Assembly: GCA_028686425.1 (NCBI GenBank)
Contig: JAQUBZ010000017.1
Coordinates: 1 to 47,335, forward strand
DNA length: 47,335 bases
Direction: 5' to 3'
From: Bacteroidales bacterium
GTDB taxonomy: Bacteria > Bacteroidota > Bacteroidia > Bacteroidales > UBA932
The position numbers and the translations under genes are program-made. Below are positions 7,683 to 14,777 of the stretch, piece after piece. Under the pieces are notes generated by a model. That model was not told the DNA's origin. It searched no databases and saw nothing but the letters and a program-made list of their open reading frames with translations. The stretch's first letter is position 1, and every line of letters starts with the position of its first letter.

Positions 7683-8141
7683 ATGTATGATTTTGGAAAA
7701 CTGATGATTGTCGATGACAACGAAGATGTATTGTTTTCGTTGAGATATCTTCTCGAGCCTTACTGTAAGAGCATTGAGACGGTGACCCTGCCCGAGACGG
7801 CACTTGATAAGGCCGGAAGTTTCAAGCCTGATGTCTGGCTCGCAGATATGAATTTCCGAAAAGATGCAAATACAGGGCAGGAGGGATTCGATCTGTTGAA
7901 AGAGATTTTAAGCCGTGATTCCGATGCTGTTGTAATCCTGATGACAGCTTACTCCGATACAGAAAAGGCTGTTCAGGCTATAAAGGCGGGTGCAACCGAT
8001 TTTATTGCAAAACCATGGGATAGAGAGAAGCTGCTTGCGACACAATCTTCAAAATATCGTTCCCATCTCACTTTACCTGACACCAATCAGCCTTCGGCAG
8101 CTTCCCTTAGGGAAGCAATTTTACGTGCTCCCGGCATATGA
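7683..8141 (+). pseudogene. NtrC-type response regulator truncated after its receiver domain
   Basis: The 152-residue frame encodes an intact receiver: acidic pair Asp11-Asp12, phospho-acceptor Asp55 in WLADMNF, Thr88 in MTAYSD, and Lys110 in IAKPWD. The run DMNFRKDANTGQEGFDLL and the ending GATDFIAKPWDREKLLAT are typical of Bacteroidota sigma-54-dependent (NtrC/Fis) regulators. Those proteins continue for about 300 residues with an AAA+ domain and a Fis-type helix-turn-helix. Here similarity stops near residue 121, and the last 30 residues look unrelated. No AAA+ motif appears in any frame up to the tRNA at 8736. The parent gene was probably the output of the kinase at 1826, controlling the exporter. 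It could still act as a single-domain receiver, so pseudogene status is not certain. Confidence 0.7.
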
Positions 8142-8735
8142 ATGACCATCCAAGACAATCTCTCCCAGACACCAGACTTTTGCATCATTAACATACTTGT
8201 TGATTGACAGTTGCCTGTTATGGCATAGACAAATTTGCTACTTCCAAGGTATGGTAATGATTGTGTTCAAAGCAGATGAAATCAGTAGTATAAGTACTTG
8301 TTATTCAACGATAAGCGTATAAGGATATGGATAGATGCACAACAAAAATGCCACATTGACTAAATACTTGTTTATCAATAGTTTGCTTGCCAAGAGTCAT
8401 GGTGGTAGATTGGTTTTTTTCAATCAATGATAGGCTCAAAAAAGAGAACAATTTTCTACCTGCATGTTAGCAGCGAAATCGGCCTTGGAGAGCATTCTGG
8501 CGGTCAACATGGCGCAAAAAACAGCGAAAAAGCCCAAAATCTGAAGCATGTTGAACCATTTTATGACCTGCAGAGCACTTTTTGTGTCAACATGCGACAT
8601 GAAAATAGATAAACGAAAGAAATTCAGAACACGGCAAGGCCGGGAGTGCGTGCACCTTCTCCCTGACGGGGAGAACGGGGAGAATGGGGAGAATTTAAGA
8701 GGGGGGGGGTAGATATAGTAAGGGGTAGAAAAAAG
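8142..8735. other. Gene-free region with short repeats, possible remnant DNA
   Basis: About 590 bases lie between the truncated regulator and the tRNA with no convincing gene. Open frames are short and lack family features; one minus-strand frame of 37 codons (8436-8549) starts with a hydrophobic run. The right part holds CAAGGCCGGGAGTGCG (8635-8650) and an inverted repeat TTCTCCC/GGGAGAA near 8658-8675. It also holds a 9-base tandem repeat (8666-8692) and a run of nine G (8701-8709). The truncation on one side and the tRNA on the other suggest the scar of a past insertion or deletion. Confidence 0.5.
8635..8709 (+). repeat. Poly-G-associated repeat motif, copy 1
   Basis: The 16-base motif CAAGGCCGGGAGTGCG (8635-8650) is followed by three 9-base units (ACGGGGAGA twice, then ATGGGGAGA, 8666-8692) and a G9 run (8701-8709). 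The same 16 bases recur at 47154-47169, again upstream of a long G run. Confidence 0.5.
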
Positions 8736-8809
8736 TCGGGATGAGGCGACTCGAACGCCCGACCCCTACGTCCCGAACGTAGTGCGCTAGCCAACTGCGC
8801 TACATCCCG
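8736..8809 (-). tRNA. tRNA-Pro (anticodon CGG)
   Basis: The minus strand folds as a full cloverleaf. The acceptor stem is CGGGATG/CATCCCG, and the D-arm contains GCGCAGTTGGCTAGCGC. The anticodon stem is CTACG/CGTAG with loop TTCGGGA, so the anticodon is CGG. The T-arm is GGGCG-TTCGAGT-CGCC with one irregular pair. The discriminator base is A and no CCA is encoded. The 3' end faces the remnant region at 8142-8735. Confidence 0.93.
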
Positions 8810-8882
8810 ATTTTTTACAAGGCCACAAAGGTAAATATTTTTTACTCGAAATAAAATATTTTTTTGATTTTGTGGTATTTAA

Positions 8883-8913
8883 TTTGTATCTTTAACTGTA
8901 ATTGCTACTTTTG
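8883..8913 (+). promoter_or_regulatory. Promoter of the LruC lipoprotein gene
   Basis: TTTG (8883-8886), 19 bases, TACTTTTG (8906-8913): a full match to the Bacteroidota promoter. The leader is about 80 bases. Confidence 0.75.
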
Positions 8914-9001
8914 CAATTAGTTGTATGCAAAATAATTGTTGAGAAAGTCTTGAAACACAGCTTTTTCTTTCAATAGTTTAATTTGAAATTATTCTAAAGA
9001 T

Positions 9002-11368
9002 ATGAAAAAAATAGTTATCTTTTTAGTGACATTACTCTCTGTAATGGCTACAGGGTGTGTTCAGCCTGACAAACCGGTAGATCCGGATATTAATATTGAT
9101 GTTCCCGAAGGTAGTTTTGACTTTTCAACCATCAGAAACATAAGTCTTAAGGTATATATTTATGATCAACATCAGGGACAATTTTACTATACGGTCGAAG
9201 TCCTTGACGGTAATCCTTTTACCGGATCCGATGCTAAAGTGATTGATGCAGGTGTCACCAAAGGAGATGCGCCTTATACATCAACAATATCTTTGGCGAA
9301 AATAACGTCCAATTTGTATATCAGACAGACAGACCCGTCTAAAAGACAGAGTGTTAAGATTTTGAATATAGAAGATGGGACATCGTTCACCTGCGATTTC
9401 AGACCTGTTACATCATCTTCAGCCCCTGCTTCATCGGCAATTGCAGCATCAAATGACAATTTGTCGGCAGCAGTGGAGTCTTCAAACGCGGCAACAAAAG
9501 CTGTTGACAGAGAATATGCAAGCTCGTATAAACTTCCTTCAACATATAGAACATTGACATCAGGCAACAGCGATAAGAATCTTGGAGCCGGGACATATTA
9601 TGTACCGGAAGATCTTTCGTTGACGTTGTTAAGCTCTTGGGGAAAGAAAGATATATATATTGCCGGAACCTTGAATCTTGGTGCTGCCGTATCTAATTGT
9701 TTTGCTCCCGGATCTGTAATAGTAGTTCTCGATGGAGGAAAATTAAACCTTACTGATGATTATGTCATCGGGCAGGCCAACGGTAATAATATAGTTACCA
9801 TTGCCATTCATGATGGCGGTACATTGACTGCCGAGCGTGATTTCAATTTGGAACACAGTGCGAAACTTATCAATGACGGAACGGTTGAAGTAAAAGGCAA
9901 CTTTAAGATTGTTTCGAATAATGCTATCGTGTTCAATAATAAGAATTTGACAGCCAAACATCTTGAGATGAGCAACAAGTCAAGTTTATATAACTATGCA
10001 CAAGTTAATTTGACCACAGGTAGGATTACCACCAACAATCCGTACATATACAACGCCAATTCGTTTGTAGTGTCTCAGACATTTTACTCTACAAACAGCG
10101 GTGCCACTATTGAAAATGACAAATATATTCAAATCAACAAATTGGATGCTTACAACAGCGGTATTACGATTATCAACAATTGTATGATGAAAATGGCCGA
10201 ATTCAGGCTGCAGGGTGGTTATATTACTTGTAATCCCGGTTCACTTACTGCCTGTGAAATGTTTGAAGCTTCTCTGAACAAAAATATCGAATTATATGGT
10301 GATGCAATGTTTACCATTACCGACCTGCCATTGTTCTCCACATCCGAGGTGGGTATGTATTGTCATCAGAACAGGAGCGAATTTACAGGACATATTCAGG
10401 GAGGAAAGACTCCGGTTCTGATAATAGATGTGATAACCAATCCTTCCGACAAAAATGTGCTGTCACTTCTCGGCAATCTTCAGGTTGTATGTAACGGCGT
10501 ATTCGGATCAAATTACATTCACAAGATGAGTTCAGGCGTAACTATGACTAATACTTTGATAATCAATACACCGTTGGGTAGTTGCAATGACACTCACGTC
10601 GAAGATCCCGAAGATCCTGAAGATCCCGACTTTCCTATAGACATTGTGGATCCCACCGTTTATACTTTTGCAATGGAAGACAGATGGCCTGAGTTCGGAG
10701 ACTATGACATGAACGATATAGTTTATGATATTTCAAATATTACACGCAGTCAGGATCAGAATAATGATGTCTTGGCTTTCAAATTCGATATTTCTCCCCG
10801 TTGTGCAGGCGGGGTGATCTCGATGTGCGTGATGCTTCAGATGGACATGGTTCCTACCGAATACATCAAAGACATCTCTTCGACAGTCTATGCCACTTCT
10901 TTTGAGTCGGATCAGACACGTGCCAATATTGTTCTGATTCAGAATTATCACAGGGATGCTTTCGGAAGATCTACCGTGATTACCAATACCGAGCCGGGGG
11001 CGCCACATATACAGGCCCCGAGTTCTACATATACTATCAATTTCAATACTCCTATCGATAAGGATAAACTGATAGTAAGTGCCTTGAACTATTACATATA
11101 TCTCGGTGCCGACGGCAATGACAGAAGAGAGATTCATATCGGAGGTTTCGCACCTTCAGACAAGGTACATCAGTCAACCAATGGTTACATCGGAGCAAAC
11201 GGCATGGTTTGGGGATTTATGATTCCGGATGCAAGATTCTTGTATCCGATTGAGAAGACAAGTATTGAAGAAGCATACCGGAAGTTTGCAAATTGGGCGA
11301 AGACTTATGGTTTTGCCGACAGCGATTGGTATCTGTTACCTACGGATGGCAAGATCTATTCAAGATAA
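9002..11368 (+). CDS. Large lipoprotein with beta-helix-like region and C-terminal LruC (DUF4842) domain
   Basis: This 788-residue protein starts with a lipoprotein signal ending in MATGC (Cys19), so it is probably outer-membrane anchored and surface exposed. A first beta domain (about 35-140) is followed by a Ser/Ala-rich linker (140-175). The central region (about 200-520) is rich in Asn, Thr and Gly and repeats patterns such as LNDGTVEV, NNAIVFNN and GATIENDKYIQ, as expected of a right-handed parallel beta-helix. The C-terminal domain starts near 555 with EDRWPEFGDYDMNDIVYD, the acidic signature of LruC/DUF4842 domains, and is probably calcium binding. An acidic Pro-rich linker (EDPEDPEDPDFP) precedes it. 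It is monocistronic, with its own promoter and terminator. A role in adhesion or matrix contact is possible, but the sequence does not settle it. Confidence 0.8.
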   Translation: MKKIVIFLVTLLSVMATGCVQPDKPVDPDINIDVPEGSFDFSTIRNISLKVYIYDQHQGQFYYTVEVLDGNPFTGSDAKVIDAGVTKGDAPYTSTISLAKITSNLYIRQTDPSKRQSVKILNIEDGTSFTCDFRPVTSSSAPASSAIAASNDNLSAAVESSNAATKAVDREYASSYKLPSTYRTLTSGNSDKNLGAGTYYVPEDLSLTLLSSWGKKDIYIAGTLNLGAAVSNCFAPGSVIVVLDGGKLNLTDDYVIGQANGNNIVTIAIHDGGTLTAERDFNLEHSAKLINDGTVEVKGNFKIVSNNAIVFNNKNLTAKHLEMSNKSSLYNYAQVNLTTGRITTNNPYIYNANSFVVSQTFYSTNSGATIENDKYIQINKLDAYNSGITIINNCMMKMAEFRLQGGYITCNPGSLTACEMFEASLNKNIELYGDAMFTITDLPLFSTSEVGMYCHQNRSEFTGHIQGGKTPVLIIDVITNPSDKNVLSLLGNLQVVCNGVFGSNYIHKMSSGVTMTNTLIINTPLGSCNDTHVEDPEDPEDPDFPIDIVDPTVYTFAMEDRWPEFGDYDMNDIVYDISNITRSQDQNNDVLAFKFDISPRCAGGVISMCVMLQMDMVPTEYIKDISSTVYATSFESDQTRANIVLIQNYHRDAFGRSTVITNTEPGAPHIQAPSSTYTINFNTPIDKDKLIVSALNYYIYLGADGNDRREIHIGGFAPSDKVHQSTNGYIGANGMVWGFMIPDARFLYPIEKTSIEEAYRKFANWAKTYGFADSDWYLLPTDGKIYSR

Positions 11369-11396
11369 TTTTTTAACTTTTACAAATATGATTAAA

Positions 11397-11428
11397 GGCC
11401 GTCTGAAGTGATTTGGACGGCTTTTTTA
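11397..11428 (+). terminator. Intrinsic terminator after the LruC gene
   Basis: GCCGTC (11398-11403) pairs with GACGGC (11416-11421), followed by a T-rich run. It lies between two convergent genes. Confidence 0.75.
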
Positions 11429-11986
11429 CAATAATTTATAGTTTTTCAGCTGACGGGAGAGTTCTTTCTCTTTTCCATCGCAAAGAGAGTTTAACAAGAC
11501 ATGAAAGTTTGTTCCATGATTATGATGTTTCAGATGACATAATTCGTGAAGAAGGACAAAATCAATCAGTTCGTCCGGCAGACGGACGAGTTGCAGATTA
11601 AGATTGATATTATTTTTGCCGGAGCAGCTTCCCCAATTGGAGCGATTGTTTTTAATGGCTACTCTATTGTACGTAAAACCGTATTTTGAAGCAAGTGATG
11701 CAAGACGTGCAGGAAGTACCTCTTTTGCCTGTTTGCGCATCTGCTCAATCTGCAAATTGGCGGCATCGGCATCGACAATGCCTTTTGAAGCCTGAATTGA
11801 GAGTCTGCCTTTAATCCATTCTTTATTTTGCTCTACAAATCGGAGAGCTCTTGAATATGTTGAGTACCATGGAAGTGATACCCGAATACCCCCTTTGCCG
11901 GTAACTGTTATTCTGATATTTTTATTTCCGCTCCGCTTTGTCAGTTTAATCTCCCCCAAATCAGGGTGAACAAAGATTTTTTCCAC
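11426..11986 (-). CDS. YgjP-family (COG1451) zinc metallopeptidase-like protein
   Basis: This 186-residue protein carries the zincin motif HELCH (147-151), followed by LKHHNHG with further potential metal ligands. A conserved RSNWGSCS block (115-122) precedes it. Together these define the YgjP/WLM (DUF45, M48-like) family. The N-terminal half is beta rich (IRITVTGKGGIRVSLPW) and the middle is basic and helical, as in the family. It has no signal peptide, so it is probably cytoplasmic. The physiological substrate is not known. The length is slightly short of the usual 200-240 residues. It converges on the LruC gene and diverges from rpsO. TACATTTG at 12018-12011 on the minus strand may be its -7 element. 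Confidence 0.85.
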   Translation of the reverse strand: MEKIFVHPDLGEIKLTKRSGNKNIRITVTGKGGIRVSLPWYSTYSRALRFVEQNKEWIKGRLSIQASKGIVDADAANLQIEQMRKQAKEVLPARLASLASKYGFTYNRVAIKNNRSNWGSCSGKNNINLNLQLVRLPDELIDFVLLHELCHLKHHNHGTNFHVLLNSLCDGKEKELSRQLKNYKLL

Positions 11987-12027
11987 AAAATCAACTCTTT
12001 AAAAAACAAACAAATGTAGAGAAAAAG

Positions 12028-12057
12028 TTGCAGAGTAAAAAATAATGGCTACCTTTG
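12028..12057 (+). promoter_or_regulatory. Promoter of rpsO
   Basis: TTG (12028-12030), 19 bases, TACCTTTG (12050-12057): a perfect Bacteroidota promoter, with a leader of about 45 bases. Confidence 0.8.
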
Positions 12058-12108
12058 TACCCCCTGAAAGGGAAATTGAAATTTTTTATTAACTAATTTT
12101 TTGCATTT

Positions 12109-12384
12109 ATGTCGGAATATTTATCAGCAGACAAAAAGCAAGAGATTTTCGGACAATACGGAAAGTCTAATAATGACACCGGCTCAGCTGAGAGTCAAGT
12201 TGCTTTGTTTTCCTACCGTATCGCTCACCTTACTACTCACCTTCAGAACAATAAGAAGGACCACAATACTCAAAGGGCATTGTTGAGATTAGTAGGTAAG
12301 AGACGTCAGCTTTTGGATTACCTGAAAGCTAAGGACATCGAACGATACAGAGAAATTGTGAAGGCCCTTAACCTTCGTAAATAA
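12109..12384 (+). CDS. rpsO: Small ribosomal subunit protein uS15
   Basis: This 91-residue protein has the complete S15 sequence, including the conserved run NDTGSAESQVALFSYRIAHL. Conserved blocks DHNTQRALLRLVGKRRQLLDYL and ERYREIVKALNLR follow. S15 binds the 16S rRNA central domain and nucleates platform assembly of the 30S subunit. The length is normal (about 89 residues in most bacteria). It is followed by a terminator hairpin and then pnp, the common bacterial rpsO-pnp order. In many bacteria this arrangement allows feedback and mRNA-decay control, but no specific leader pseudoknot can be assigned here. Confidence 0.98.
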   Translation: MSEYLSADKKQEIFGQYGKSNNDTGSAESQVALFSYRIAHLTTHLQNNKKDHNTQRALLRLVGKRRQLLDYLKAKDIERYREIVKALNLRK

Positions 12385-12402
12385 TGATAAAGGAAAGAGA
12401 GA

Positions 12403-12429
12403 GAGGCCGCATGTAACGGCCTCTTTTTT
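12403..12429 (+). terminator. Terminator or attenuator hairpin between rpsO and pnp
   Basis: GAGGCCG (12403-12409) pairs with CGGCCTC (12417-12423), followed by six T. pnp starts only 12 bases later with no clear promoter of its own, so read-through is likely. Confidence 0.75.
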
Positions 12430-12441
12430 ATAAATAAACGT

Positions 12442-14724
12442 ATGAATATAATAAACAAAACCATCCAATTGTCCGACGGTCGGACAATAGAAATTGAAAC
12501 CGGTAAATTAGCCAAGCAGGCTGACGGTTCTGTAGTAGTTAAAATGGGCAAGACCATGTTGTTGGCTGCCGTAACGTGTGCAAAAGAGGCTAAGGAAGAT
12601 GTTGATTTCATGCCTCTTCAAGTTGAGTATAAAGAGAAATTTGCCGCAGCGGGTCGTTATCCGGGTGGTTTTATGAAAAGAGAAGGTAAAGCATCAGATA
12701 GTGAAATATTAGTGGCACGTCTGATAGACAGAGCTCTCCGTCCTTTATTTCCCGAAGATTTTCATGCAGAAGTGTATGTGACAGTCAACCTTATTTCAGC
12801 CGACAGAGAACAGATGCCAGATGCACTTGCCGGACTTGCAGCATCGGCTGCACTCGCTGTGAGTGATATTCCGTTCGGCGGGCCTATTTCTGAGGTACGT
12901 GTTGCCCGTATAGACGGACAATTCTGCATTGACCCTTCATTTGCCGATCTTGAAAAAGCAGATATAGATATCATGGTTGCCGCAACATACGAAAATATCA
13001 TGATGGTGGAGGGCGAGATGAAAGAGGTTAGTGAAGCGGATATGCTTGAGGCTATTAAATTTGCTCATGAAGAGATAAAGAAGCATTGTGTTGCACAAAA
13101 AGAACTTATGAAAGAGGTTGGCAAAGAGGTCAAAAGGGCTTATTGCCACGAAACCAACGATGAAGAGGTCAAAAAGGCAGCATGGGATTATTGCTATGAC
13201 AGATGTTATGCAATCGCCAAAGAGGGAACAGATAAGCATTCAAGGACGGATCAGTTTGAGGCTCTTCATCAGGAGTTTCTCGAAACTATTCCGGAGGAAG
13301 AGAGAGAAGAGAAATCAATCATGGTTGCCCGCTATTTTAACGCAATAGAGAAGAGAGCCATGAGACGTATGATTCTTGATGAGGGTATTCGTCTTGACGG
13401 CAGAAAGACCACTGAAATACGCCCTATCTGGTGTGAAGTCGGGTATCTTCCGGGAGCTCACGGGTCAGCTATTTTTACAAGAGGTGAGACTCAGTCGCTT
13501 TCTACTGTTACCCTTGGTACTAAAGACGATATGAAGGAGAAGGACGAAGTGCTGATTCAGGATACCGATCAATTTGTACTTCATTATAACTTCCCTCCAT
13601 TTTCAACGGGAGAGGCTAAAGCCTCACGCGGAGTCAGCAGAAGGGAGATTGGTCACGGTAATCTTGCATGGCGTGCATTGAAACCGGTTGTCCCTATTGG
13701 AGAAGAGAATCCTTATGCTGTACGTGTAGTGTCTGATATTCTCGAATCAAACGGTTCATCTTCAATGGCCACCGTATGTGCAGGATGCCTTGCACTGATG
13801 GATTGCGGTGTCAAGATAAAGAAACCCGTATCAGGTATAGCAATGGGTCTTATCTCAGACAATGAGTCAGATAAATATGCTATTCTTTCAGATATTCTTG
13901 GTGATGAAGATCACCTTGGAGATATGGACTTTAAAGTAACAGGTACAAAAGACGGTATAACTGCCACTCAGATGGATATAAAGGTTGACGGTCTTTCTTA
14001 TGAAGTGCTTCAAAAGGCATTGGAACAGGCTCGTCAGGGACGTGCCCATATTCTTGGCGAGATGCTGAAGACTATTTCGGAACCTCGTGAGGAATACAGA
14101 CCTAATGTGCCTCGTATTGTTCAGATTACTGTTCCGGGTGAATTTATCGGTGCTATTATCGGTAAGGGTGGCGAAGTTATTCAGGATATGCAGAAGACTA
14201 CCGGTACCACAATTACTATTACCGAAGAGAAAGATGCTGACGGCAACGCTGTCGGAGTTGTAGATATTTTCGGAGAGAACAAAGATGGTATGGATGCGGC
14301 TCTTGCGCGCATTAAAGGTATTATCACTGTTCCCGAAGCAGGCGAGGTATATCACGGAAAAGTCACTTCAATACTCGATTTTGGTGCCTTTGTGGAGATT
14401 CTTCCCGGTAAAGAGGGATTGTTGCACATTTCCGAAATTGATTGGGGTAAAACAGAGAAGGTAGAAGATGTTCTGAAAGTGGGCGATGAATTGGATGTTA
14501 AGTTGCTTGAGGTTGATGCCAAGAGCGGAAAATTGCGTCTCTCACGCAAAGCTCTTCTTGAGAAACCTGAAGGATATGTTGAACCCGAAAGAAGACCTCG
14601 TCCGTCAGGTGACCGCAATGGCGATCATAGAGGAGGCGGAGACAGAAGAGGCAGTTTCAGAAGGGACGGCAATCGCGATTCAAGAGGTGGGGACAGAGGT
14701 CCGGACAGAAGAGAAAGAAGATAA
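12442..14724 (+). CDS. pnp: Polyribonucleotide nucleotidyltransferase (PNPase)
   Basis: This 760-residue enzyme performs phosphorolytic 3'-to-5' RNA degradation and is a core RNA turnover enzyme. The order is the first RNase PH domain (about 5-145), a helical domain, and a second RNase PH domain (about 325-530). The second holds [10 protein letters not shown] and the acidic metal-site run [16 protein letters not shown] domain follows with the GKGG loop (around 570). The S1 domain (from about 634) contains [20 protein letters not shown]. The last 45 residues form a basic, disordered Arg/Gly/Asp tail with RGG-like motifs that probably adds RNA binding. It is cotranscribed with or downstream of rpsO and ends at a strong terminator shared with a convergent kinase gene. 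Confidence 0.98.
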   Translation: MNIINKTIQLSDGRTIEIETGKLAKQADGSVVVKMGKTMLLAAVTCAKEAKEDVDFMPLQVEYKEKFAAAGRYPGGFMKREGKASDSEILVARLIDRALRPLFPEDFHAEVYVTVNLISADREQMPDALAGLAASAALAVSDIPFGGPISEVRVARIDGQFCIDPSFADLEKADIDIMVAATYENIMMVEGEMKEVSEADMLEAIKFAHEEIKKHCVAQKELMKEVGKEVKRAYCHETNDEEVKKAAWDYCYDRCYAIAKEGTDKHSRTDQFEALHQEFLETIPEEEREEKSIMVARYFNAIEKRAMRRMILDEGIRLDGRKTTEIRPIWCEVGYLPGAHGSAIFTRGETQSLSTVTLGTKDDMKEKDEVLIQDTDQFVLHYNFPPFSTGEAKASRGVSRREIGHGNLAWRALKPVVPIGEENPYAVRVVSDILESNGSSSMATVCAGCLALMDCGVKIKKPVSGIAMGLISDNESDKYAILSDILGDEDHLGDMDFKVTGTKDGITATQMDIKVDGLSYEVLQKALEQARQGRAHILGEMLKTISEPREEYRPNVPRIVQITVPGEFIGAIIGKGGEVIQDMQKTTGTTITITEEKDADGNAVGVVDIFGENKDGMDAALARIKGIITVPEAGEVYHGKVTSILDFGAFVEILPGKEGLLHISEIDWGKTEKVEDVLKVGDELDVKLLEVDAKSGKLRLSRKALLEKPEGYVEPERRPRPSGDRNGDHRGGGDRRGSFRRDGNRDSRGGDRGPDRRERR

Positions 14725-14744
14725 TATCATTATACTGAAAATAG

Positions 14745-14772
14745 AAAAAGTGGCCGAAAAGCCACTTTTTTT
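14745..14772 (+). terminator. Terminator after pnp
   Basis: AAAAAGTGGC, loop CGAAAA, GCCACTTTTTTT. A-rich and T-rich flanks let it work in both directions, serving pnp and the convergent kinase. Confidence 0.85.
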
Positions 14773-14777
14773 ATTTG

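Noticed and set aside
8427-8612. A 61-codon plus-strand frame in the gene-free stretch.
   Set aside because: It has no promoter, no recognisable domain and unusual composition, and it lies in remnant-like DNA beside repeats.
8657-8692. The GGGGAGA tandem units as a CRISPR-like array.
   Set aside because: The units are 9 bases with no spacers and no cas genes are nearby. It is a simple tandem repeat.
12101-12600. Additional frames overlapping rpsO and the start of pnp.
   Set aside because: They are shadows of two strongly conserved genes and show no independent coding features.
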